Part shown: one piece after another, positions 48,601 through 63,300 of the stretch
Layout: each line of letters opens with the position of its first letter
Position numbering within the stretch: the first letter of the stretch is position 1
Origin: Alitta virens
Lineage: Eukaryota; Annelida; Polychaeta; Phyllodocida; Nereididae
Length of the DNA: 64,000 nucleotides
Direction: 5' to 3'
NCBI GenBank assembly: GCA_932294295.1
Contig: OW028580.1
Coordinates: forward strand, 24,352,975 to 24,416,974
Program-made: the position numbers and the translations under genes
Notes under the pieces: model-generated
Told to the model about the DNA's origin: nothing
The model's database searches: none
What the model saw: the letters and a program-made list of their open reading frames with translations, nothing else

Positions 48601-51600
48601 AACACTGGTACTTTTCGATGTCTCACAGTACTATAAATAAATGCATATAATATTGAAGCAGTTGGAATAACTGAACAGTGAATTAATGCATGAACATGGT
48701 TTTATCTAGTGCAACCTCAAGCATGGAAGTTGACATTTCTTTTATAATTAAACGGCTTTGTAACATTTGCAAATAGGCACAGCGAAAATCATCAAAAAGG
48801 CATGCGAGCGGCACAAGGTTTGCTTGTAAATTTTTGCATTAAATATGATTGCATGATATGCTAATGATGTAATACTTGCCATTAAGCAATCCTAGTGCTA
48901 AAGCATGGTCAATTATTAAGCTGATCTTATCGAATATTGAGTGATTGAAAGTGGACCTTTTTGTAACAAATCGGATGAGACAAAAAAAATGCTGTGATCA
49001 GAGATAATCCGAAATTGTACTCTTGCAAAAAATTCATAGGAGCTAACCAATAAATCTGTTCTGATACATGTAATCAGTTTCATGTGATAAGCTTAAATTA
49101 GAAACAAGAAAAAAAACTAAACCATCCTGGCCATTTTTTCCCATTTTTTTTTAACTATTCACTAGTAAATGTATCCTTGAACAGAGTCCCTTTTACATTC
49201 ATGCTACCTGCATTTTCAACATATACCCCATAAAAAACTAGTTTTATACCGTAAGACATTGCTTTTTTAATGCTTTTTTTGCACACGTGTAGATATTGTA
49301 AGTTTTCAGTGTTTTTTTTTATTAGATTCCCACCGTTGTTTGTAATCATATTGTAACTTCGAGATTAGATTTTACGACATGTTCGTGTGTAAGTCATTCG
49401 CGTTCAAATTATCTGTTCCTTGATGATTTATTAAATTTGATCTGTAAGTATTAAAATTCGAATCTAGTCTTCCATTTTTGTATGATTTTTTCATTGTATG
49501 ATTATGTGTAAAAATTATGTGATTTTTATCCGATGTAAATCTATTGTTGTTTGTATTTCTGTATTTTTTTTTCTATAATTTATGACAATGTACATTTTTG
49601 AAACGGCATAATACGAGTTGACAAAAGATTTAGTTTTGATTCTGCTTATTTTTGTAGAATATATATTGTATAGATTTTTGCTACTTGTAAGCTTTATACA
49701 TTAGTACAGGACTGTTTGAAATAAAAATGATAATTTGCAAAATAATTTTGGTTTATTTTTGTGCTACTGAGGAAATGTGCCAAATGCATTCCATAAGTCA
49801 AAAGGATGCTAAACAAGAGGTAGATCAGTAACTGACCCTCAGCAATACCATCTCATCATTACTTTTGCCTGTAGCACCCAAAATATTATGAATGGGACCG
49901 ACTGTATATCATAAATGTTAGGGTTGTCATGGATATCAATTTTTCATTCGATATTGATATCAGTATTCCACTTTTGATATTGCAATATCGCAAATCGCGC
50001 AAATTTTGTATAATCAACATTTGCAGTTATAAATGGAACCACTAGTCACAGGAATATAATTCCCCAAGTCATTGTGAAACCATTCACCTTTAATGTGATC
50101 ACTACTAAGCCAATTTGTTGGGCAATCAGTTTGCAATTTGGGGTGGGGGCTGTGTAGGCAAGTGCTCATTATGGCACAAATGTACAATTATAGAGGATAA
50201 ACAAAGAATCGAAACATGAATTTTTTCGATATCAATATATTGTTGATTTATCAATTTACAGCATATTGATGACAACCCTCATAAATGTCAATATCTCAAT
50301 GCTCCAGGTTCTGAAACTTAGTCAGCTTATATAACCTGCTGCCAGAGGCAGATGTAATGATGAGATGATAAGGCTCAGAGTCCACACCATGTCACACATT
50401 TACCCCATGGGTGGTGTCTTTTACTTGCCTTAGCATAGGCACTGAGTACAAGGCACCTCCAATATAACGTCTAAAGTGATCGACGTCCCAACTAAGATGT
50501 AGCTCCTGAAGAGTGCCCGGGCCAAGGATCAAACCCGGGACCTTCATAGTCCAGTAGAAGCATAGGTGAACGGTAACATGGAGCTTGGCAGCTATTTTTT
50601 GGTTGATATTAGGTAATTTGATGGTGCTGATTCCAAATCTGACGGGTGCCAGTTTGGCATCCTTGAGCATTTTTAGATATTCACAAAAACAGTTGCCATG
50701 GTAACAAAAAATTGAATTTTCAATATTCAACAGAAAATGTGAATTAGCAAGATTGTTATAATCCATAGCTACAACTAATGTTATAAAATCAGAGCTTGCC
50801 AATGTGAAATGACAGATGTCTTTACCATAGCCACCAAGCTGTCCTGAAAAAGCTCAAAATTATCTAAGCAATAAAAAACGAATTTGTGAATCCCATTCTA
50901 ATATTAAATACAGAATCCTAAAAACTTTCACATTAGGTAACACACTTCTACTTGTTAAGTGGTGCAGTTCAAGGTCAGTTCAAGGAAACGGGTTTCTAAA
51001 TTCTTAAATGGAGCAGACCAGGCCCTCCTTTACATACATGTATGGTTTCTATTGACCTACCAACCTCACCCTTCCTTACACAGGAAAAAAAAAACACTAA
51101 AAAATCATAATTTATTTTAAATAACCAACACACCTGTACTATCTAGTTCTAAGTAGATAATTTATTGCCCTCGGTTACTTATTGGAAGGCAGCTGAGATA
51201 AATTCTTGGTTTTCAAAATATGAACCAGGTGTTCACCTTTCCTCGCTACCACATCTGCTATAAATGCTCAGAGGAGTTTAAAAAAAGTTTCTTTTCCCAA
51301 ATTTAATTATGATTTATTTGTTTTTGACCAGACATGACACAGCTGATTGAGAGCTGAAATTTTAAACTTCAAGCCAGGTGAGAATGATGCCAATTAAGGA
51401 ACATTTACAATGAACCAAAAGAAGTCTTGCCGTTTCCTAAAAAAAATATAATAAATTTTTAAAAAATCCTCAGATAGGAAGTTTTGTATTGAAGCACTAC
51501 TAATGGCTTAGTTACAATAGGATTCTTGATAACAAATAAATTGGCGAATAGCGCCTGTTTCAGAAATTATTTCTGCTCATTTGCACTTGCATTAAAGAAG

Positions 51601-54600
51601 CCTATAAAGTATTGTTCAAAGGAAACAATCAATAAAAGAGTTTTAATTTACTCTTAAAGCCTTCATTGGTGGAGATTTGTTAGAGAAAACGTCTGGTAGT
51701 TTATTCCAGAGGTGAGTAGCAATAACTGTAGTATGCACAATCTAAAAATTTATACAGTATGATTTATACACCCACTGAGTAACTACAGTCAACTCTGATT
51801 TATCCGCACAACTTCGTCCCCCAGTTAACTGTGCGGATAAATGAGGGAACCAGATAACTGAATATATATAAATGCACTTAGTAGATTTGACCCCAACGCT
51901 TACAATAAAAACTTCATTTGATTGTACTTTTCTTTTCAAACTTATACCATAAATCACAGACAGGTTCTATACCCAGCAATACTTGGGCTGTCTTTTTTTT
52001 TTCTTATGCTAGAAAAATTACACATAGATCAAAACCATTACTTTGCAAAGTATGTGACAATTTACTTACAAATTACGTCTCGCTTTATTCGAAGATATCC
52101 TAAATGGAGCAGACCAGGCCCTCCTTTACATTTTTCATCTGATTTTTCCTTTTTCAAAATTTTGAAAAGACTTCAAAAGGCAGGAAATGTTTAATTAAAG
52201 TGAGCATAATATCTTAAGAAAACTTTAGCAGTTCATCAAATCTTGTTAACTCCGTTAAAAAGAAACATCTGCAGCCATGTAAGACATACCAGACCATCAT
52301 TTTAAGAATAATAATTTTGTTAGTAATTATATACTACTAAATAGTTGTAGTATGAATAGATGCTTATCCAAATGTAACAAAATTTTAAAGATTAAAGACG
52401 CAAGTTTTCAAAATCCGTATTTAAAATTACATGTCAAAGCTACCGCAGTTTCATCTAAATAGAAAAAAAAAGTTTTCTTTTCCTAAAAATTTGGGAAAAA
52501 AGTAATTTCAACGAGTCAACTTTAACTGTTACTGAAACAGTTACGGGTATTCACCTAGTTTTAGTCTTCAGTTACTTTGTTATGTAAGGTGTTATTGCAT
52601 TGAGTTATCATGTCATGTTAGTATTTTACAAGAAAACCTTAACGAACGCTTTGAAATAAATAATATTATAATCTAATGTATGTGACCTTGATGTAACAGT
52701 CAACTTCATTCTAAGAAATCATGTTTTGAGTAGAAATCAGTCACAAAACCTATCAAAAATACCAGTTTTTAACATTTAATTTTGAACTTTGACCTAAAGC
52801 TACACCAAGGTCAAATGTTTTACAATATCTTAAAATGCTTTTGTGATACAAACACTTTGACATCTTCTTCAAGACTCTACCTTAAATATTAAGTGAATTA
52901 CAATAATATTTTATCTTAACATTTAGGGTGACCTATGACCATGACCCAAGGTCATTCACACTCATAGTTTGTGTTTATATGCTCAACGACTACACATGAC
53001 TCAAATGTTACAATTTTCATGAACCAAGTTATAAAGAGATATTTTTTTAGGGTAAATAAGAAATTTTTAACACCCCAAATCTCAGTAACATTTCATCTAA
53101 TTGACTGCATTAGATCGGTCTCATAGCACAATCTAAATCTATGCTCAACTAAGTTCGGCAACTTCTATTCTTTCACATTTAGAGTAATAATAGATCTTTT
53201 ACCCTGAGCTAGTTCATCCCATTACCCCCTTTGGGGTGTCAATTTGATGGGTGGGAATTGAAGACCCTTTAGTACCTAACAAACATATGTAAAGCACAAG
53301 TCAGTAGCTCTTTTAGTAATTGAGGTACTGCAATTTGAAATTTGAGTTAAATGTTACCTGTGACCTTGAGAAATTGGTCAAGGTCACCCATATTGAGTCA
53401 AAATGTTTGTGTCACCCTAAGGCATAATCTGAACAAGTTTAATTGAGCAACTCAAAAAGTGCTGACAGACTATCAAATACAAAGGTTTCACCCAGAGTGA
53501 TGGGTGAAGACCAATGAAGATCTAGAACGCATGTACATTGAACAACAACCATATGGTTGACATATGAATAAGCTCGAGCGAAGACTAATTTGTGGGTGAT
53601 AGCACCATCTTTCTTCTTTGGTTTAAAAGTAACTTGGAACTAGCAGCAGCACAAATACCTTTGAGATGTCTGCATAGGTCCTAATATTTGAATGAAAACA
53701 TCTTGCACAATTTTCATTCCAAGTTCTAACTAAAGATAAGGAAAGTGCAGCCCTCTAAGGCGAGTTCTTGCCACTGGTGAGTGTAGATTGATTAGGTTAG
53801 ACAAAGGAGGAGTCCAGCCATGTTACACATTTACCCCATGGATGGGGTCTTACTTGCCACAGCATAGACACTGAGTACAAGGCACTTCCAATTTAACATC
53901 TCATCTGAGCGACATCCAGCTGGGATGTAGCTCATGAAGAGCCGGGCTATTCATCCTGCGGATTGTATTTGACAGGTTTTTCCCCATGCATTTGCAATAA
54001 ATGTGAGAGAAATCAGAATTGAAACTATAATTTTCCCCTCCATCAAATTACAATTAAAATTTGAAAATACTAATTTCCACAAATCTTACATCTATAGGCC
54101 AATGTAACAACGATTGCATCATGTGATTTGCTTGAATGTGTAACACACAACACAGCACCGTCCAGATTTTCACAAATATTATTTTCATGAATAATATTTT
54201 GTCTAAAGATCTATACAACTATTTCCATGACTTATCAGGTCCAAATTCATCAAAGATGATGGAGTCTCTTCAAAGAGCTGATTCACTAGCATACAACTTG
54301 ATAACGTCATGATAACGTGTATTAGATGCTATAAGATTTGCTTTTGGGTAATCCAAAATTAAACAATCCAGTACCAGGATCCCAAATTCCAAATAGTCAG
54401 AAAGGTGACAATAAATATTTATCATACAGTCATACACAATTTCAGTATATAAATGAGCAAATGTGCTGTATATGGCCGATGAGTTGAGAGCTTCAATTCA
54501 GCAAGCCACTCAAGTTAATACCAATAGAGGATTTTCATCTTGGTGACGTCACAAGATTGCTCTCCAGTGGAGGAGGCACAATTAGGTCACACCAAGAGGC

Positions 54601-57337
54601 AACAGTGCAAATGACGTCACCAATGCACAATACATGTACAATAATTAGCCTGTTGTGACGTCATGTATTGTAAAAAGACAACAGACCTGTGATGTCACAG
54701 CAAGTGCCCCTTGTACCCGTGGCACCGCTAGTGAAGTCCTCTACTGCAATCAATGACTGCTTTGAGATATCTCCAACAAAACTTTCACAGACACATGATG
54801 CAGCATCTCTATCATACCATATTTTCTTAATTATAAACCAGGTCTAAATAGAGAGTGATCTCGTTAGAACCCAGGTCAAAAGTGACATTGACAATACAAA
54901 TATATATACATGCATATATGCACAATTTTGAATCTTATTTAAACACTAGTCTCCTTAAGATGCCTGGTAAAGGACCTCAAAAATAATAGAAGGCCCCGGT
55001 TTTTAATCATGAAAATACGGTAGTTAAATTCTAGCATGTTATTATGCATAAAAGAAGACAACTCACCTGTCCAGATTTAACGAAGTATCAGAATCGGTTT
55101 CTTTTTCTTCTGAGAATTCCATTGATACGATATCCAAATGTCTGAAAGTTTAAAAAGTTTTATTCCATATTAACTACTTTACACAGAATGAAAAAATAGT
55201 TCACACTTTTATAATGCAAGTTTTTAATCATGACTTTGTTGTGTGTGAAAGAAAAAATATGTCCAATAAAGTGCCTGTTAACCAAGTAACATGACCGATG
55301 CTAATGACAATGTAATCCCAATATAAAATGTATATTCTAGCCTTTCTTGACGCATGTTCATATTTTTCACATAAAATGACACAAGCTATGAGAGAAGTTT
55401 TACTGTTGTGTTCAACTTCATTATGTTCAATTTTCTGAGTCAATTTTTTAGTTTGAAGAGAGTTTATTACAGAGGAAGAAGATCATCAAGGAACCATAAT
55501 AGTATTATTGGTTGTTGGCTTTCAGAAAGTTATCTTAAATAAATTTTCATCAAGAAATAGAAACATAACTGGCATGAAATAAATAGAAACATAACTGCCA
55601 AGGGATTTTCTAAACTACTGCTAAATTTGGTCAAACTTAAGAAAAACACCAAAGAATGTTTGCTAACATAATAGGTAGGTGCACTACTCACTATTGACTT
55701 AAATGGCTAAGTTAAATGCATATTGTATGTCAGCTGAAACAATAATCAACATACTTGCTGTCTATGGACTTTTGTCGAATAACATAACATTTATCACAAG
55801 GTGGCGCCTCTGCCAAGAACGCTGTGTACACATAGACTTCATCATCTAAAGTTTTGCTGAATCTGAAAAATAAGAAATAAACTGAAAATTCGACCCTAAT
55901 ATCCAATGTAACCATTAAACTGTTGAGACCATTACTTCATATTTCTATGTTAAATGTATTAACTAAATGAAAATTACAGATTAACTTTTACAGATTCGCT
56001 GTACTTCTTGCAAAATCACAGAACCACAGGTCACTACATAGTCATTACATGGAGTGGACATATATTGAAAATGAAACATGGGGAGAAAAAATGACAGAGC
56101 CAACAGGTGAAACTACGATTGTAGCACATAAAAAGACAATATTATGACGTCACTAATAATTTTCACATGGATGATGTCACAGAATAGATGACGTCAATAC
56201 TTATCTGCTACAGTGCCAGTGACCTCTTGTGGTACTTTTTCTCCCCATTCAATTTATATGACCTATTTGAATAAACTTACTGTGAAATTTTGTGAACAGC
56301 ATTCTTTGGAGATTCACTGAAAAATAAGGAATGATACCATTTTACTCCGCCAGAAAATCAGTTCTTTTTATTGACTCTTCCGGCCATTATAGTTTTAGGG
56401 CAACAGTAGTTTCGCTAGAGAGAAGGACTTAAGACGAAACTCTTGTTTTTATTTATTACACTTCTAAAAAAATTTCATGAAATCAATTTGTACTGCTTAT
56501 CTGTAAACGCTATGAATTAAGTTTTATCTGATGAGTCATTGCTTACCTGACAGTGAACAATGAACTGGTTGATAAGCACTCTAGTGATTGTCCAATTACC
56601 ACCTGGAATATAATATTAACAGATTAAATTTCGATTTAATTGTTGAACTTGAATGACATAATCTTTCTGGCAATGCAAACAATTATGTTTTACTCACCGC
56701 ACATTTGTTAAGCGTTGAATTTATGGAGTTCTTCAGAGATTCATGCATTTGAACAAGAGATTTCTCTCTGTATGCTCGATACAATACATCAGCATCTGAA
56801 AAATTAACAGGTAATTAATTTCACTGATACGGATGAATAGTCATGTGAATCCAGCCCATACTTCGTTGAAAACACCGGTTCTTGTCCGATCACTGGGCTT
56901 GGTTAGTACTTGGATGGGTGCAGCAGCATCACTAAATATCAATTATAATAGCAGATAATATGGGTCTCAAAAGAAAAAAAAACAGAACATACCAAACAGA
57001 TTAGGATTCTGCTCCAAGAATTCTAACCAGGGATGATTTGGGGTGTCCACTGGGTCCGACAAGTTTTCATTTTTCAAGTACTACAGAAAAATAGAAAAGC
57101 TGTGATTAAAACGCTGATCATGCGTCAAGTTTTCTATTTATAAATAAAAAATAATTAACCAACAAGCAGTATAAATACAGTTTTGAAAAATAGTTTCTTA
57201 AAACAGATATTATATCAACGTTAATATCATATATGATATTTTACCTGGCCAACTTTCTCAAGTTTAAAACCAGACTTCTCTCCTGAGTCATCCTAAAATA
57301 AAAAGATTCCATTATGAAAATCACAACAGTAGTAACT

Positions 57338-57379
<42 letters not shown>

Positions 57380-60300
57380 GCTTTTATTGACATCGAAGAT
57401 ATCATAGAGGATACATGTGTCACACATGGATACCTTTAATATCAACACAGCATACATCAGAATCTCCTATCATCTGTCATATTTCATTCATTATTCAGTG
57501 TCTATGCTGAGGAAAGTAAAAGACCCCACCCATGGGGTAAATGTGTAACATGGTGTGGACTCTAGGCTTTATCATTTCATCATTACATCTCCATCCGGCA
57601 GCTATTCATATAGGCTGGCTAAGCTACAGACCAGTACTTAGCATTGAGATATAGATATTATTATTTACTAGCCAAGAATATATATATATATCTCCTTTCA
57701 TAATTTCATGATTTATTGCAGGTCTGATAACAGCTTACAATTCACCTCAGACATTTCTTACCTCAGTGAAGTTCTCTTTGAGAAATTGGGCAACAAAGTT
57801 CAGGTCCTGCTGGGTCATTTTTGACAGCTCTGGCGGAACCATTTCTTCAGAGAGGTTTTTAATCACTAAACAAAATACACAAGATTCCTCACTTGAATTT
57901 AATAAAAGTCATCAGGAAGACAGCAAACGTGAAGTTAGTTATTCATAAATAACTAAACAGCAGTGATGAGAAATTCAGTTACTAAAATAGTATGCGTCAG
58001 TAATTTAAAAAAGACATGATATTGATCCAACTCCACTGAGACAATATACTCAGTGTTATTACTCACCAACATACAACCAGCGAAAGAAAGCCTTGAAATT
58101 TTTCATGCTGCCATCAATTACTCTAAAAACAAAAACAGACAAATATTACAGTGGTTCAGAATCTTTTTTGTTATTTTAAAGGGCTACTCATACCAATAGA
58201 GGAAGCTATCAGCAACTGCACTGAAATTTGCTATTGTTTAATGACGGAAGCATACAATAAGTTCATTGAGTGCAGTTAATGATGCCACATTTAGATGACA
58301 TCATTAAACAATGGTTTGGGTGCGGTTGCTACAGCAGTCTTCACCCAAGCATCATGATTTGGACTGTTGGAAAGACATTTGGAGACAGATCAAATCTTTG
58401 ATGAGGAAGAAACAGGAAAGTCATTTACTCAGTGGCCGAGTTTTCTACCCTCTACTATGACTTGTTTACCTCATGCCCAGACGCTACTTTTATATCTTCA
58501 ACTAAACTAGACTGGACAATTTTACCCCCACCCCATGTTCAATACACAAATTGCTCCTTTACGGTCAGTCATTTTACAACCTTCAGCCTCCCTTACATAT
58601 GTATTAAACTTTTGATCTGATCTGTCTTGAGATTTCACTTTTACAGACAAAATAGCGATGCTTGAGTGATAACTGCTGTAATAGATCAATCTATTGGTCT
58701 CTTCATACAGTAGTTCCCCATTGTTCATATAGCCTAATTAATCCTCATAGTCATGCGAGTGAAATGGTCTTAATAGTGAGGTGGTCAGGGGCAACGTTAC
58801 GCTACACTTACTGTTGTAATTCTGAAGCCTTCAGCATGAAGGATCCTGCAGTAGACACGGCCAGCTGTACTACTTCTTCCGATAATCCTAAAACCCCATA
58901 CTTGTCATACCACATTGTAAAACCTTGGATCTCGGCTAAGTGGTAGACTAACGCTTGGCCAACACTGGAAATAATTAACTGTATTATAGTACTTGTCAAT
59001 ACTATTGACAGACAGTCAGATAATTGACTACATACATATAAGAGGTATACAAATAACATAAGTGATTTTAAGTGAAGTACGACATAGCAAAAAAACAATG
59101 GCATAAATTGCTAACAGAAACAATTCACTGCCACTTCACAATAATGTTAATTAAAGCATTGAAATAATGCTCGAAATTCACAACATACCTATGTAAATGC
59201 TTCAACACAAGTTTCTGAATATTGGAGTATGAAGTTTCTATGGAATGACCAAGTTTCTTCAAACCCTGAAAAAGAAGATAGATGGATGAATGTCAGGCAT
59301 TTATTTAGTGCAGCTTCACATTGGTTTGGCAAGCCTAGAATCAACAAAATGAAGAGCTATTTTTGGATTTACCTTATCAGTGAGATCATGAAGAAGAAAA
59401 TTCTGTAGCTCCGGACTGGAAATTGAATAAAATATCAAGTTATATCTTTGCAAACTCTGGAAACTAGTCAAAATAAACAAACTATTTTTATATACTTTCA
59501 AACCAGTAGTGCCAATGAAACCCATACCTCGGAATTCCAAACAATAACAACTTCAAGAAATCATTGCTCACAGCGCCGGAACTAATTTTCTACAACACAA
59601 ACAATAGACATTTATTTTTTAGCAATTGTATGCATAATATGTTATAGAGTAATTATGTTGGTACAGGATAAGAGTCCCCAGTATCATAATGAAAAAATTA
59701 TGTCAACTAACATGCTTTTCTTCGGCAAATTTGAGAAGTTTTGAATCCATTTCCAACAAAATATCTTCCCAAGCCTCCATCATCTGTTGAATGGTGGACT
59801 CCAGATACTGAAAGAGAAGAGAATTGTGCATGACATTGCTGAAACATTCTGTAACAGATTTATCTTACAGGGTGGCTGCAGCGTCCTGGAAATAATATAT
59901 AAAACTATTCAAAGACTTTATATGACCAAAATTCAAAGACCATTTGTTTTGACAGATTTAAAGGTGACCAAATATAATATATAGCAGTTGTTTGCATAAA
60001 ATTGCTTAATTTCCATTACGTATACTTCTCTGCCCATTTGGTGTTCAGACTTTCAGGGACTAAAATGTGAGAAATTGCATTTAAATCTTTTGAGTATGCG
60101 TGACCATACTGACTTATACACAGTTCATTACTACATGGCCAAATGTGCCGCGTGCATTTTCCATGAGAAGGATAAATGCATGGAAAACGCACGTGGCACA
60201 TTTGGATAATAAATTGTCAATTTTTCTGCTTATCATTTTGGTAATCAGTTCATTTAGATATCAATTATGAATACAACGATGAATAGTTACTGTGAGAGGA

Positions 60301-63300
60301 TATTTTGGTAAATTTAGTAAATTTGAATCGAAAATTAGGTGAAGAATATCCAAATTTCTGTACTCACAGCCATCAAGGTCAACACTTGTCCAAATTTCAA
60401 GGCTAGATTTTTCAGTTCCAAATTTCTGGATGCGAGTAATGTTGTTTCAAACTGGAAAAATTATGCAAAGAAGTTAAAATGTTCCCAAAGTACCATAACA
60501 TCGGATATAATATTGTGATATTTGGTGATATATGGTAACATGTTAAACAAAGCATGTAATAATATTTGGTTTTATCAATTACAATAAATTATCCACATTA
60601 ATCTGAATCATCGTGACATTGTATTCCTGGATATGCAATTCTATTAATCAAATGGAATTTTCCAGAACATAGGTACAATTGTGAAAAATACACATTAAAA
60701 TGTATATAGAAGAATTAATATAGTTCTCCATTCATTTACAACATACAAGAGCAGCGATACATGCATGTTACTCATTTTGTTTAAACAAACCAGCAGCGTC
60801 CATTAAAAATTTATGAAACTACTTACAGATATACAGAAGACTTCAGATGAATCGTCATTATCATGTGCAACTTTCACAAGAATACTGAGGAGGTACAGAT
60901 CATGTGAGAGACATGCTGATAATATCTCACCACTCTGCAATGAGAAAAAATATTTAACAGATTAAGTGATGTGCTCCTAAAGGGTGTCTGTCAGCAGTGT
61001 GCTTTAATTACAATCAGCCAATTGTAAACTGTGGCAACATCACATAATCGATGATGTCATCTCTTACTTTGATGATGTCATCTCTTACTTCGATGATGTC
61101 ATCACTTACTTCGATTTTGCCATTCGTGCCTTTGGTCATGTTTAAGGTTCACATATTCAGTCAATTTATTTGAGACAGGGAAAAGTGCTTGTCATTTGGT
61201 GAGCGTTTTTATATAGTAAGAAATAATGTTTATTTGTTGCTAATCAAATCTACACCAAATGATGCATATCAGTGTCATAATTACTGCACTTTTATCATCA
61301 CAAATTAGGAATAAATCACTCTTCTGAATCACAAGTAAGTCTTCTTCTAACAATGTTTGCATTGGTCAGGCTAAGTTGCAGACAGATTTCCAGGGGATAT
61401 TTAGTCGAGTCCTAATATACCAAGTTTCTGTGAGATTTCAATCCGAAATGGTGATATTATCATAACGAAACATACTTTGCCAACACCATGTTCCAAAAGA
61501 TCAATTACTCCCACAGGGAACACGCCAAATGCGTACATATGCAACTGGCCTGAGCTTGTTCCTATCAACAAGATGTTCAAACTGCAATGCAAACAGACAT
61601 CAAAACATAGAAAGATTTAATTACAAAAATACACATAATCAAATGGCAAGATTATATAAATACTTTTTTTTTTTAAATTACAGAATTTTTTTAGATCCTC
61701 AATTTAATAGAAACTTACTCTTTTTGTCCTTTCAACTTCTTTGAATCTTCCATGTTATCATCGCCACTATTCTTGCCAAGTCCAGAGTAACTGTCCAAAA
61801 AGAAATGATTAATTAAGGCTGTTCCATTTCAAAAAGAGGGTGGACTAGAAAATTTTCAATTTTCAGACCAGTAGCATTGAGATATTTACATTGATAAATA
61901 AATCACTTTTATGTTTGTCAAGTTTTCTTTCACCAATTATTTGCATCAGCAGATTAGACTACCTCTTAATCACAACCATACATAAATACAAATACCAACC
62001 TTTTAGGAAATGGCGGCAGTTTAGGAAGGAAGTCAGCTGAGGTGTCCACAAAGACATTCTTGTCGGACTCTTGTTCAGCATCACCAGACTTCACTTCAAT
62101 ACTCCATGTCAATGAGGTCACACTCGTAGGGAGGTCAATTTCATGGACGTGAGTGGCATTTTCAACATCACAAAGAATCACCTTACCACTACTGTATCCT
62201 ACTGCAAGAACTGGAAGTGGAATAAAATTCAAATGAAACCAGGGATCTTTTATGTTTGCCTTTTCAATGTGGAGTGAAACATTTTTGGGTAGGCCATATA
62301 TTGTGTGTAACTTTTAAAAATAAAATCACGGAACCTTTTTAAAGAGTTTTTTTTTTTTGCTTTGGAGACTGAATAACATTGTTTAATTTGTTCAACTTAG
62401 TCAATACAGTTACTTTCGCTTACAGGTCAATTAGCGTGAGAGATATCAAATACTCTTAGCCAAATTAATTGTGGACATGAAATATATATACATTGTGAAA
62501 GATCAACTTGCCTTTTCCATCAGGTCTCCAAGTTAGAGACGTTACTTTTACGTCTTCACCAGGGGGTGCAAGGGACCATACTTTCTGCCATGAAAGACGA
62601 TGCAACACCACCTGCGAAATTAAAGGATTTGTTAGGAATACTTTGTATCTGAATGGGTATGAACTCCTCTCTGGCAAATTAAAATTATGTCAAGGCACTG
62701 TTAATTCTAATACCAAAATTTCTTGAATCTGTATTCTGTAGGCCTAAAAAGCCAATTTTATCATGTCCTACTTGAGCTTGTCTCACTGCTTAAAGATACT
62801 GAAACCAAAGTGACTCCAACAGTTCATATAATAATTTACAAAACGCAGCACAAACAGATCTATATCAACCTCTGCTTGGATGTTGGCCAGGGCAAGGAGG
62901 TCCATCCGCGGAGACCAGACCATTCGCTCAACCTCCACCGTGACATGCTTCTCCTCTACTTGTCGAAAGGAACACGCTTCCGGCATTGCAAGTGTCTGCA
63001 ATAAAACAATCAAGTATATATTAGAATAACTAATGACAGGTATGTACAGTACTACAGGTTAAAACCACAATATTTCCCTGACCTAATGATTGCTATTCAC
63101 TGCGCAATGCCAAAGAATGAATTGTCAAGTGTGGACATATTGTTAAAATACAAAACTGTCAAACAAACAATATATTATTATATATGTCCACTGACACTGT
63201 TCAATGTGCTGGAGACAAGTTCACTTAAATTACAATAAATATACACTGTAGTAACTTGACACAAAAGTAAAAACGGTCTAACCCATTCAACCATATCTCC

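Larger units (their letters stand above)
49741..55066. other. Giant ANAPC4 intron, right part
   Basis: Contains a hAT-type MITE (49919-50280), an interrupted SINE A (50338-50850), a mariner/Tigger-like inverted fragment (about 51790-51865), a 31-bp direct repeat (51005-51035 and 52101-52131), SINE A (53748-53947) and a CRE-like cluster (54540-54700). From 52200 to 53740 the sequence is AT-rich with many AGGTCA/TGACCT half-sites and no exon. Confidence 0.5.

Noticed and set aside
50392..50802. 136-codon minus-strand frame
   Set aside because: Spans a SINE A copy and its insert; the frame is accidental.
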